DNA of 7,717 bases from CTSoil-075 sp964292325 (GTDB lineage: Bacteria; Bacillota; Negativicutes; DSM-13327): NCBI GenBank assembly GCA_964292325.1, contig CAXYVG010000139.1, positions 1-7,717 on the forward strand, read 5' to 3'. Shown here piece by piece: positions 1 to 6,507 of this stretch. Within the stretch, counting starts at the first letter, position 1. Each line of letters starts with the position of its first letter. The notes under the pieces were generated by a model. The model worked only from the letters and a program-made list of their open reading frames with translations. It was not told where the DNA came from and did no database searches. The position numbers and the translations under genes are program-made.

Positions 1-672
1 CTGTCACCGATTCAGCAACGCATGTTCCAGATGTTCTATATCACCGTCTGGCAAAAAGCCATTGAAGATTGGGAAAGTGAGGAAGTTAAAGGAAATTTGG
101 CTTTGCTTTCACGTAATCCTGTGATGTTGGAGGAAATGATGGGACTTCTGCGCTATAACTTCGATCGGATCGACTTTATTGACGAACCTGTCAATTTGGG
201 ATTTGAGAGCCCGCTTGATCTGCATTGCACCTATACGCGTGATCAATTGCTGGTGGCAATGGATCACATGAATCCGAGCAATGTCCGAGAAGGCGTCAAA
301 TGGTTGCCCGAGAAGAAAATCGACGTGCTCTTCGTTACCTTGAATAAGGCGGATAAAGACTACTCCCCAACGACAATGTACAATGATTACTCCATCAACG
401 AAACGCTCTTCCATTGGCAAAGCCAAAGTACGACAGGAGATCATGCTTCAACCGGGCAACGCTACATCAACCACCGGGAGCGCGGCAGCAACGTCCTACT
501 ATTTGTCCGCGAATTCAAGAATGATCGCATCGGTGCAGCCCCATACACTTTCTTGGGCCTTGCCAACTGTGTCCAACATGTAGGAAGCAAACCGATGAAT
601 ATCACTTGGAAATTGGAACGTCCAATCCCGGCTAAGTTTTTGAAAAAGACGAATAAGTTGATGGTGGGATAG
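1..672 (+). CDS. DUF3427-type C-terminus of a DEAD/DEAH-box helicase (5' partial)
   Basis: The frame is open from the first base of the window, so this is the last 223 residues of a longer protein. The sequence resembles the DUF3427 region found at the C-terminus of large DEAD/DEAH helicases, often with an N-terminal PLD-nuclease-like domain. Recognisable blocks are YTRDQLLVAM, VREGVKWLPEKK, DVLFVTLNKADKDYSPTTMY, ETLFHWQSQS, TGQRYINHRERG and the closing PYTFLGLANCVQHVGS. The helicase motifs themselves lie upstream, outside the window. Such proteins are linked to nucleic-acid metabolism or defence, but their exact role is not well defined. The gene ends with TAG and is followed directly by a strong hairpin terminator, so it is transcriptionally separate from the genes downstream. 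Family assignment is from remembered motifs and is fairly sure; function is not. Confidence 0.8.
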   Translation: MSPIQQRMFQMFYITVWQKAIEDWESEEVKGNLALLSRNPVMLEEMMGLLRYNFDRIDFIDEPVNLGFESPLDLHCTYTRDQLLVAMDHMNPSNVREGVKWLPEKKIDVLFVTLNKADKDYSPTTMYNDYSINETLFHWQSQSTTGDHASTGQRYINHRERGSNVLLFVREFKNDRIGAAPYTFLGLANCVQHVGSKPMNITWKLERPIPAKFLKKTNKLMVG

Positions 673-700
673 GGAGGAAAGGGACTATTTTTGTGAAGCG

Positions 701-741
701 TATAGTAAAAGAGCGTGATTGTTGGCGCTCTTTTTACTATA
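701..741 (+). terminator. Rho-independent terminator of the DUF3427 gene
   Basis: TATAGTAAAAGAGCG (701-715) pairs with 726-741 as a 15-bp stem with one extra T bulged in the right arm and a 10-nt loop. The descending arm carries a run of five T. It lies 29 bases after the stop codon. The arms are A/T-rich on both sides, so it could work in both directions. Confidence 0.8.
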
Positions 742-986
742 GAACAAAAAGGAAAATCAGACGCTTAAAAAACCTAACCTAAAAAAATACTGATTACGGA
801 AAGTGCGATCACATGCTAAATCCGAAAATTACATGAATATATGGTTAATCTCAAATTATCGATAGGTTATCGGATTTTTCGGAAGCGCTTAAATAGTCGT
901 AACTATTGATAAAGTTGGAACATTAAAAATTTTGGTGCAGTGTTTTTCAGACATCGAAAAAAGTTGGGGAAATTTTATGAATTCTA
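742..986. other. AT-rich intergenic stretch, no gene seen
   Basis: No convincing reading frame, RNA gene or long repeat is visible on either strand between the terminator and the promoter of the MerR-type gene. There are short local repeats (for example TTATCGATAGGTTATCGG around 857-874) without a clear role. A short minus-strand frame at 889-1077 runs over the promoter and start of the next gene and looks non-coding. Confidence 0.5.
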
Positions 987-1017
987 TTGACTGTAAACTT
1001 TGTTCATAGATTATGAT
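987..1017 (+). promoter_or_regulatory. MerR-type promoter with 19-bp spacer and internal dyad
   Basis: TTGACT (987-992) and TATGAT (1012-1017) are good -35 and -10 matches separated by 19 bp, longer than the usual 17. Within the spacer, positions 991-1009 form an imperfect palindrome centred on 1000, with 7 of 9 base pairs matching (CT.T.AAC ttt GTT.A.AG). MerR-family activators classically bind such dyads in overlong spacers and twist the DNA to realign the elements. The regulator encoded just downstream is therefore a likely autoregulator. The elements are seen in the sequence; the control is inferred. Confidence 0.6.
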
Positions 1018-1042
1018 ACACATATGAAAGGAGGAATCCATC

Positions 1043-1741
1043 GTGAAAATGAAGGATGTTGAGGAGACGCTAAACATTCCAAGGTCTCATATTCATTATC
1101 TGGAGAGAGAAGGATTGTTCACAGCAAGCAGGGGTGCAAATGGCTATCGAGAATTTTCGGAGCAAGACTTGCTTAATATCAAAATGGTTCTGATCTTAAT
1201 GACGGCCGGTGCATCTGCTGAAACTGTTAAAAAACTTCAAGCCCATGACATTACCTTGGATGATGCACTCAAGCAAACAGAAATAGATATGCGGAAAGAG
1301 GTCGACGAAATGCTCGGTTCTCTGGAACTGATTCAGCAAATTCGCGCTTCCAATGTATCTTATGATTCTTTACCACGAGACTCGTATTGGGCAGACATCC
1401 AGATAAAAGAACAAAACGGCCAGCACTTTCGGGGACATTATGAATTAGAGGTTATAAGTGACTGGGCATCTCCGCAGGTTAGTATGGAGCGTATTGTCAG
1501 CTGCCCCTATTGTCATGCAATGAATAGAATAGAGCTTGAGGAGTATGTATACGTTGAGGATTCCACTGAAAAATCAATGGGGCAAGAATTGTATCGTTAC
1601 TTTCAAGCAGATGACTGTCATTGCAGTAAATGCGGCAAAAAATATCAGGTTGTGGGTAGCATTTGTGAGTATCCTTATGGCTCGATTGATTCGGAACAGA
1701 TAGAAATCAAACCAATAGACGAGGAGAAACGTTATGAATAG
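1043..1741 (+). CDS. MerR-family regulator with C-terminal zinc-ribbon-like domain
   Basis: This 232-residue protein begins with a MerR-type winged helix-turn-helix (about residues 1-70). It includes NIPRSHIHYLEREGL in place of the usual 'R-YYE-EGL', then GYREFSEQDL and a helix MVLILMTAGASAETVKKLQ. A probable dimerisation helix follows (about 75-110). The rest is not a known effector domain to me, but it holds two Cys pairs, C154-x2-C157 and C194-x2-C197 (with an extra C192), which look like a zinc ribbon. GTG at 1043 is chosen because AAAGGAGG (1027-1034) lies 8 nt upstream; the in-frame ATG at 1049 is too far from it. The protein is cytoplasmic and should bind the dyad in its own promoter. 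It overlaps the next gene by 8 bp. The ligand is unknown: bound metal, redox state or a protein partner are options. Confidence 0.75.
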   Translation: MKMKDVEETLNIPRSHIHYLEREGLFTASRGANGYREFSEQDLLNIKMVLILMTAGASAETVKKLQAHDITLDDALKQTEIDMRKEVDEMLGSLELIQQIRASNVSYDSLPRDSYWADIQIKEQNGQHFRGHYELEVISDWASPQVSMERIVSCPYCHAMNRIELEEYVYVEDSTEKSMGQELYRYFQADDCHCSKCGKKYQVVGSICEYPYGSIDSEQIEIKPIDEEKRYE

Positions 1742-2087
1742 AAAAGAAAAAAGCGAAAAGAAAAGAATAATAAGTGAGTACATCGATTTGGGAAATGGTC
1801 GGTATAAAGATAGTGAAGTTGATTCTTTACATGAGCTTGCAACTGAACCTGATAAGTACAATGGCAAATCCAAAACGATTAGGAATAAATTCGATGGCGT
1901 GTCTTCTGATGGTAAGTACACTCGTGAAGAGGAGACAACTTATACTTTGAGGGGAGACAAGGAAGGCGTTCGGATTGAAAAAAAATATCAGTATCATGAT
2001 GATGATGGACAGACGGGGGGAAATGAGACTGTTTATAATACAGGACGAGATATACTAAATCTGTTTAAGTCATTCTTAAACGATTAA
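1734..2087 (+). CDS. Small highly charged hypothetical protein, coupled to the MerR-type gene
   Basis: I do not recognise this 117-residue protein. About 39% of residues are charged (14 K, 8 R, 12 E, 12 D). It has no Cys or Trp, no signal peptide and no membrane segment, so it should be soluble and cytoplasmic. The N-terminus is strongly basic (RKEKSEKKR), the middle is rich in Gly, Asp and Thr with likely beta strands (TTYTLRG, VRIEKKYQYH), and a short hydrophobic helix ends the chain (DILNLFKSFL). Its ATG lies inside the last codons of the MerR-type gene (8-bp overlap), with GAGGAG (1721-1726) 7 nt upstream, so the two are translated together from one mRNA. The link suggests an accessory or target of the regulator, but nothing in the sequence gives a function. 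Confidence 0.7.
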   Translation: MNRKEKSEKKRIISEYIDLGNGRYKDSEVDSLHELATEPDKYNGKSKTIRNKFDGVSSDGKYTREEETTYTLRGDKEGVRIEKKYQYHDDDGQTGGNETVYNTGRDILNLFKSFLND

Positions 2088-2098
2088 CTGCCAACAAT

Positions 2099-2148
2099 AA
2101 ACAGGCTCCCAATTACTGGAAATAATCCAGCGATGAGTAGCCTGTTTT
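2099..2148 (+). terminator. Terminator of the MerR-type operon
   Basis: AAACAGGCT (2099-2107) pairs perfectly with AGCCTGTTT (2139-2147), and an inner stem CTGGA (2116-2120) pairs with TCCAG (2126-2130) around an AATAA loop. The structure begins 11 nt after the stop codon and ends in TTTT. The U tract is short, so termination may be partial. Confidence 0.65.
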
Positions 2149-2548
2149 GGTTGTGTTTATACCTGGACTTCCTGAATGCTCTTAAAAGTGAGACGAAAGC
2201 TCGTACTCAAAAGACGCATATACTATTGTACATGAACTTCTATGTTGGGTCGAAACCTTGCCATTTTTTGGAAATAAACTCAGCTAAAGTAGTCGAGTAT
2301 AAGTTTAAGCAGCGTAGATGGTTTGATGGCGTTTGTTAGAGTTTGGTAGAAAACGCCAAAACAATGGTGTCAATTTCTAAGAATAAATCATGAGGCAATT
2401 TCGGAATTTACGGAAGCTGAATTTCTACCAAAGCGTAGCATTACTGGATCGGTACTTTCCTTTGTCAAAAAAATTCAGGAATTAGCGGGAAAATCGCATG
2501 GTATAAAGTTATTTATAATGCGTCCATTTAAGTGTGCATATATTCTTG
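2149..2548. other. Intergenic stretch with possible gene remnant
   Basis: No intact gene is seen over 400 bases. On the + strand the frame from 2350 to 2571 is open for 73 codons and reads like protein (for example HEAISEFTEAEFLPKRS and SFVKKIQELAGKSHGIKL). It has no start codon near its beginning, however, and it runs into the hsdM promoter. It may be the tail of a decayed gene; I cannot name the family. A TATAAT at 2514-2519 has no good -35 partner. An 8-bp inverted repeat TGGCGTTT/AAACGCCA (2327-2334 and 2351-2358) lacks a T-tract and is not a terminator. Confidence 0.35.
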
Positions 2549-2579
2549 GCTTACGCTTTTCCACATCGTAAGCTATAAT
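2549..2579 (+). promoter_or_regulatory. hsdM promoter with operator-like palindrome
   Basis: A consensus TATAAT (2574-2579) lies 37 bp upstream of the hsdM start. The only -35 at 17 bp is TTACGC (2551-2556), a poor match. A perfect 7-bp inverted repeat GCTTACG (2549-2555) / CGTAAGC (2567-2573) with an 11-nt gap covers the -35 and spacer and touches the -10. This layout suggests a regulator site that blocks or assists polymerase. Which protein binds is unknown. Confidence 0.55.
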
Positions 2580-2616
2580 GATAAGATGGATAACTATACA
2601 CTAAAGGGGTTTTAAA

Positions 2617-4203
2617 ATGGGAGCTGAATTAAATCAGAAGCTGTTTAGCGCTGCAGACAATCTGCGCAGCAAGATGGACGCGTCTGAATATAAAAATTAT
2701 TTACTAGGGTTAATTTTCTACAAATATCTCTCAGATAAACTTTTAGAAAAAGTTGTTGAGTTAGCTGACGAATCACTAGCAGAATATAACACGCCAGAAA
2801 AGCAAACACAATTATATCGTGAGCTATTAGCAGATGAAGATTCTAAGAGTGATTTGATTGAAACCTTAGTGGACACACTTGGATATGATATCGAACCTGA
2901 TTTCTTGTTCAATGTTTTGACGAGCAAAGCGAAACAGAATATTTTTCAATTGAATGATCTGAATAAAGCTTTCATCGATCTTTCAACAAAATACAGCCAG
3001 TTCAATGGCTTGTTCGATGACGTGGATCTGAAATCCAAAAAGCTTGGAGCGGATGATCAGCAAAGGAACATAACGATTTCTGAAGTACTAAAAAAACTGA
3101 ATGACGTCGATGTGCTCGGCCATAATGGGGATATTATCGGGGATGCCTATGAATTCCTGATTAGCCAATTTGCTTCCGAAGCTGGGAAAAAGGCGGGAGA
3201 GTTCTATACGCCGCACGAAGTATCCGACATGATGGCGCGCATCGCAGCAATCGGGCAAGAAGACAAACAACTATTCAGCGTTTTCGATCCGACGATGGGA
3301 TCGGGATCTTTGATGCTGAATATCCGCAATTACTTAAACTATCCTGAAAGCGTGAAATATCACGGCCAGGAATTGAATACGACAACATTCAATCTGGCAA
3401 AAATGAATCTCATTTTGCATGGTGTCGATAATGAAGATATCCGATTACGTAATGGCGATACGTTGAACAAGGACTGGCCTACAGATGAACCGTACACTTT
3501 CGATTCGGTTGTAATGAATCCGCCTTATTCAGCAAAATGGTCTGCTGATGATACTTTCTTGGATGATTCACGCTTCAATAAATACGGAAAACTAGCACCA
3601 AAATCCAAAGCTGACTTTGCCTTCTTGTTGCACGGCTTTTATCATTTAAAAGATTCCGGAACAATGGCCATTGTATTGCCTCATGGAGTTCTATTCCGAG
3701 GAGCAGCAGAGGGTGTCATTCGCCAGAAACTGCTAGAAGATGGCAGCATTGATACAGTCATTGGAATGCCAGCAAATTTGTTCTTTGGAACAACAATTCC
3801 TACTACAGTCATAATCTTGAAGAAAAACCGCACCTCACGTGATGTTCTGTTTATTGATGCAAGCAAAGACTTCCTTAAAGGGAAAAACCAGAATAAACTG
3901 ACGCTGGAGAACATTGATAAAGTTGTCGAAACCTATAAAAATAGAGAAGACATTGAGAAGTATGCGCATGTCGCCAGCTTTGAAGAAATCAAAGAGAATG
4001 ACTTCAACTTAAATATTCCTCGTTACGTTGATACCTTCGAGGAAAAGGAAGAAGTCAATATTATTGAGTTAGGGAAGGAACTGGTGGCTCTTAATCAGCA
4101 AATCAAAGAAGCCGAAAATGATTTCCTTGTGATGCTCGATGAATTAGCGGTAACTGATGATACGCGCGACATTATCGAGGCCACTAAGGCGGTGTTTCGG
4201 TAA
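2617..4203 (+). CDS. hsdM: Type I restriction-modification DNA methyltransferase subunit HsdM
   Basis: HsdM transfers a methyl group from S-adenosylmethionine to adenine N6 at the site chosen by HsdS; the complex is normally M2S1, joined by HsdR for cleavage. The 528-residue length is normal. The N-terminal helical domain (about 1-150) has the typical block SEYKNYLLGLIFYKYLSDKL. The methyltransferase domain follows, with GEFYTPHEV (194-202), the SAM-binding motif FDPTMGSGSL (223-232) and the N6-adenine catalytic motif NPPY (301-304). All key residues are present, so the enzyme should be active. The overall pattern recalls the type IC (EcoR124-like) family. AAAGGGG (2603-2609) sits 7 nt before the ATG. 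The stop TAA shares one base with the hsdS ATG (TAATG), giving tight translational coupling. It lies outside the invertible segment and so is expressed in every state. Confidence 0.97.
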   Translation: MGAELNQKLFSAADNLRSKMDASEYKNYLLGLIFYKYLSDKLLEKVVELADESLAEYNTPEKQTQLYRELLADEDSKSDLIETLVDTLGYDIEPDFLFNVLTSKAKQNIFQLNDLNKAFIDLSTKYSQFNGLFDDVDLKSKKLGADDQQRNITISEVLKKLNDVDVLGHNGDIIGDAYEFLISQFASEAGKKAGEFYTPHEVSDMMARIAAIGQEDKQLFSVFDPTMGSGSLMLNIRNYLNYPESVKYHGQELNTTTFNLAKMNLILHGVDNEDIRLRNGDTLNKDWPTDEPYTFDSVVMNPPYSAKWSADDTFLDDSRFNKYGKLAPKSKADFAFLLHGFYHLKDSGTMAIVLPHGVLFRGAAEGVIRQKLLEDGSIDTVIGMPANLFFGTTIPTTVIILKKNRTSRDVLFIDASKDFLKGKNQNKLTLENIDKVVETYKNREDIEKYAHVASFEEIKENDFNLNIPRYVDTFEEKEEVNIIELGKELVALNQQIKEAENDFLVMLDELAVTDDTRDIIEATKAVFR

Positions 4204-5462
4204 TGACTGAAACGGAAAAAAGAGTCCCAGATTTGCGATTTAAAGGCTTTATTGAAGATTGGGAACAGCGTAAGTTAGGAGATATTGCAGAAATAAAGAC
4301 CGGTCCATTCGGGAGCACTCTTCATGCTGAAGATTATGTTCAATCTGGAATTCCTATAATTACAACAGAACATTTCAAAAGTGGACACCTTCCAGAAAGT
4401 AAAGATGGCACGCCTCAGGTTTCAGATGAGGACTACTCAAGATTAAAGTCATATATTTTGAAAAAAGGGGACATTGTTTTTTCTAGGGTTGGGTCAGTAG
4501 ATATAAATGCTTTAGTGACAACCCTACAAGACGGTTGGCTCTTTTCCGGTCGAGTTTTAAGAGTGCGTTCCCAAAACCAAATTGACAGTGATTACCTGCA
4601 TTATTTACTAGATACACTCCCTGTCAAAAATGACATAGTTTCTCGAGCGGTCGGCCAAACTATGCCTTCAATTAATACCGAAATTCTTAAATCTACAAAA
4701 CTTGTTTTGTCAAAAAACATTGAGGAGCAAGAACTAATTGCCGGTACTTTGAGAAAGCTAGATGACACACTCGCTCTTCATCAACGAAAGCTAACCTTAT
4801 TAGAACAGCTGAAACAAACATATCAACTAGGGATGTTTCCGCACAATGGGGGGAGTATTCCAGCACTAAGATTTGCTGGTTTTTCCGAACCATGGGAACA
4901 GCGGAAGTTAAATGATCTTTATGAAAAAGGCGGCTCTGGAGGCACACCTCAGTCTACTAATAAATCCTATTATAAGGGAGATATACCGTTCTTGGGTATC
5001 TCTGATATTAGCGCTTCCAATGGTTATATATATGATACGGAAAAGCATATTTCCGAAAAAGGTTTGAATAATTCATCAGCTTGGATTGTTCCAAAAGAAG
5101 CTATTTCTTTAGCAATGTATGCTTCAGTAGGTAAAGTTGCTATTCTAAAAACTGAGGCTGCAACATCTCAAGCTTTTTATAACATGGTTTTTAAAAAAAT
5201 ATCTACTCGAAATTTTATTTTTCAATACTTACTAAAAATAGAATCCACAAATGGATGGAATCGTTTGATTTCCACAGGCACACAAGCAAATTTAAATGCC
5301 CAAAAAGTACGGGATTTGGAAATTATGATTCCTTCGCTTGAGGAACAAGACAAAATAGGTACCTTCTTCAATCGAATAGATCATACTATTGATCTTCATC
5401 AAAAAAAAATTAGTCATATTCAAGATTTGAAGAAAGCCCTTCTACAAAAGATGTTCATTTAA
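4203..5462 (+). CDS. hsdS: Type I specificity subunit HsdS (expressed allele)
   Basis: HsdS reads the bipartite DNA target and holds the two HsdM subunits. The 419-residue chain has the usual order: a short N-terminus (1-19), TRD1 (about 20-185), a central conserved helix (about 186-215, with LALHQRKLTLLEQLKQTY), TRD2 (about 231-395) and a C-terminal conserved helix (DHTIDLHQKKISHIQDLKKALLQKMF). Each TRD starts with the same signature, LRFKGFIEDWEQRKL and LRFAGFSEPWEQRKL. The ATG overlaps the hsdM stop, with AAGGCGG (4186-4192) as a weak ribosome binding site. Codons 20-26 and about 190-234 are DNA-identical or nearly so to the inverted silent copy at 6508-7650, while the TRDs are unrelated. 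This is therefore the allele currently in the expression site. The DNA sequence recognised cannot be predicted from the protein. The gene ends inside a strong terminator. Confidence 0.96.
   Translation: MTETEKRVPDLRFKGFIEDWEQRKLGDIAEIKTGPFGSTLHAEDYVQSGIPIITTEHFKSGHLPESKDGTPQVSDEDYSRLKSYILKKGDIVFSRVGSVDINALVTTLQDGWLFSGRVLRVRSQNQIDSDYLHYLLDTLPVKNDIVSRAVGQTMPSINTEILKSTKLVLSKNIEEQELIAGTLRKLDDTLALHQRKLTLLEQLKQTYQLGMFPHNGGSIPALRFAGFSEPWEQRKLNDLYEKGGSGGTPQSTNKSYYKGDIPFLGISDISASNGYIYDTEKHISEKGLNNSSAWIVPKEAISLAMYASVGKVAILKTEAATSQAFYNMVFKKISTRNFIFQYLLKIESTNGWNRLISTGTQANLNAQKVRDLEIMIPSLEEQDKIGTFFNRIDHTIDLHQKKISHIQDLKKALLQKMFI
4259..4279 (+). repeat. Inverted repeat A1 at the start of TRD1
   Basis: The 21 bases starting TTGGGAACAGCG are perfectly repeated in reverse orientation at 7622-7642. 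They encode WEQRKL at residues 20-25 of HsdS, and both copies are in the same codon phase. Sequence outside the repeat differs at once on the 5' side. This is the likely outer recombination site. Confidence 0.9.
4771..4903 (+). repeat. Inverted repeat B1 in the hsdS central region
   Basis: Two perfect blocks, 4771-4817 (47 bp) and 4856-4903 (48 bp), flank 38 bp that match the other copy at 23 positions; overall 118 of 133 are identical to repeat B2. It encodes the central conserved helix and the lead-in to TRD2. Identity at third codon positions points to recombination or gene conversion, not just protein conservation. Confidence 0.9.
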
Positions 5463-5487
5463 AAAAGGCACCTTATGTGCCTTTTTT
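5461..5487. terminator. Bidirectional terminator between hsdS and the recombinase
   Basis: AAAAAAGGCAC (5461-5471) pairs perfectly with GTGCCTTTTTT (5477-5487) around a 5-nt loop. It overlaps the last two bases of the hsdS stop codon and lies 7 nt from the end of the convergent recombinase gene. With A and T runs on either side it should stop transcription from both. Confidence 0.9.
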
Positions 5488-5494
5488 GTATCCC

Positions 5495-6424
5495 CTACAT
5501 CAATGCAGCCAAATGTTTCATGATCTTATCGTTGTCTTGATTTTCGAGTTCTTGAATAATGTGGAGATAGGTTTCTTGAGTTGTGGTCATGCTTGAATGT
5601 CCTAGTCTAGTGGCAACACTCGCAATCGAAACACCTGCAAACAATAATAATGAAGCATGAGTGTGTCTGAGACTATGGATTGTAATGATAGGGATGTTAG
5701 CATTTGTGCAAAGCACTTTCAGGCGATAATTGATGGTAGAATTAAAGACTCTGTTCTTAACGAAGATTGGCTTATCAGCATCCATGTGTTTAATAAGCTG
5801 TGAGAATTGCATGGCTGTTTGCCAATCAATTTGTAGTGTTCGTTTCGAAGACTCATTCTTCGTAGGTTGGAAATCTCCATTGGTTCCTTTGTAGTTCCAA
5901 GTTTTATTGATACTTAGCTTCTGTTTCGAAAAATCGAAATCATTCGGAGTAAGTGCTAACGCCTCGGAAAAGCGAAGTCCTGTTTTTGCAACTAATAGGA
6001 TAAACCAGTCCCAATTTATTTCATGTGTCAGATCCAATTGTCTAAGTAGTGCCTGAATTTCAAACTGATTTAAAAATTTTGTTCGTTTCTCTTTGGGCTG
6101 CTTTCCCTTGATGATAATTTTTCGCGTCGGGTTAGTATCAATCAACCCCTCATCAACCGCATCAAGTATAGCCCCTTTTAATTGATGATGAAAATCCATT
6201 GTGGTTTGTTTCTCATGCGTGAGTGCGTAATCATTTAGTAACTGTTGGTATTTCCTTCTATCCATCTCTCCAATTTTTAAACTCGGCGCTAGTTCATAAA
6301 CCCTTTGTAACGACATATTGTATTTGTTCAACGTAACAGCCCGAACAGCACCAACTTTGTATAGCTCAATCCATTCCTCAAAGTATTCGTAAAATAACTG
6401 CTCTGCTTTTCTTTTTCTAACCAA
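5495..6424 (-). CDS. Tyrosine recombinase, probable hsdS invertase
   Basis: This 309-residue protein is a phage-integrase-type site-specific recombinase. An N-terminal core-binding (SAM-like) domain covers about 8-105. The catalytic domain (about 115-295) carries the full active-site set: R151 (TGLRFSEAL), K189 (TKNESSKR), H250 and R253 (HSLRH), H276 (LGHSS) and the nucleophile Y286. All are present, so it should be active. The start is TTG at 6424, supported by AGGAGG (6438-6433) 8 nt upstream; no nearby ATG has such a site. It lies between two oppositely oriented hsdS genes, as the CreX/PsrA-type recombinases do, so its likely job is to invert the segment rather than to integrate an element. 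No excisionase gene is visible. Its own ribosome binding site is part of a long hairpin. It could also be a leftover integrase with no role in switching. Confidence 0.93.
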   Translation of the reverse strand: MVRKRKAEQLFYEYFEEWIELYKVGAVRAVTLNKYNMSLQRVYELAPSLKIGEMDRRKYQQLLNDYALTHEKQTTMDFHHQLKGAILDAVDEGLIDTNPTRKIIIKGKQPKEKRTKFLNQFEIQALLRQLDLTHEINWDWFILLVAKTGLRFSEALALTPNDFDFSKQKLSINKTWNYKGTNGDFQPTKNESSKRTLQIDWQTAMQFSQLIKHMDADKPIFVKNRVFNSTINYRLKVLCTNANIPIITIHSLRHTHASLLLFAGVSIASVATRLGHSSMTTTQETYLHIIQELENQDNDKIMKHLAALM

Positions 6425-6428
6425 AATA

Positions 6429-6486
6429 AAAACCTCCTGATAATAAATTTGATGAACATACCATCACTTTATTATCAGGAGGTTTT
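6429..6486 (-). promoter_or_regulatory. Perfect 19-bp hairpin masking the recombinase ribosome binding site
   Basis: Positions 6429-6447 are the exact reverse complement of 6468-6486, with a 20-nt gap that has a further 5-bp stem (6450-6454 with 6462-6466). On the minus strand the far arm contains CCTCCT and the near arm the AGGAGG that serves the recombinase TTG start. An RNA entering from the upstream hsdS copy would fold and hide the start site. The stem is followed by TTTTTATTTT, so it may also act as a terminator for that transcript. Confidence 0.8.
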
Positions 6487-6499
6487 CGGGTTACTGCAA
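6471..6499 (-). promoter_or_regulatory. Candidate recombinase promoter inside the hairpin arm
   Basis: On the minus strand, TTGCAG (6499-6494), a 17-bp spacer and GATAAT (6476-6471) form a plausible promoter with a good -10 and a moderate -35. Transcription would begin near 6464, in the hairpin loop, and so produce mRNA without the far arm and with a free ribosome binding site. The match is read from the sequence; activity is not shown. Confidence 0.45.
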
Positions 6500-6507
6500 A
6501 AATTTGA

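Noticed and set aside
109..444. 111-codon minus-strand frame opposite the DUF3427 gene
   Set aside because: Shadow frame; the + strand frame carries the recognisable conserved family blocks.
889..1077. 62-codon minus-strand frame
   Set aside because: It covers the promoter, ribosome binding site and first codons of the MerR-type gene and has no start signal of its own.
2133..2339. 68-codon + strand frame starting MSSLFW
   Set aside because: It starts inside the terminator arm, has no ribosome binding site, and its composition is not convincing.
2327..2358. 8-bp inverted repeat TGGCGTTT/AAACGCCA as a terminator
   Set aside because: A 16-nt loop and no T-tract on either strand; no gene ends next to it.
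2514..2519. TATAAT as the main hsdM promoter
   Set aside because: No -35 at a suitable distance and about 100 bp from the start; the TATAAT at 2574-2579 is better placed.
4693..4947. 84-codon minus-strand frame inside hsdS
   Set aside because: Shadow of the conserved central region of hsdS; no ribosome binding site.
5495..6424. Recombinase as evidence of a prophage or integrative element
   Set aside because: No excisionase, phage or transfer genes and no att-type repeats flank it; the inverted hsdS repeats explain its presence better.
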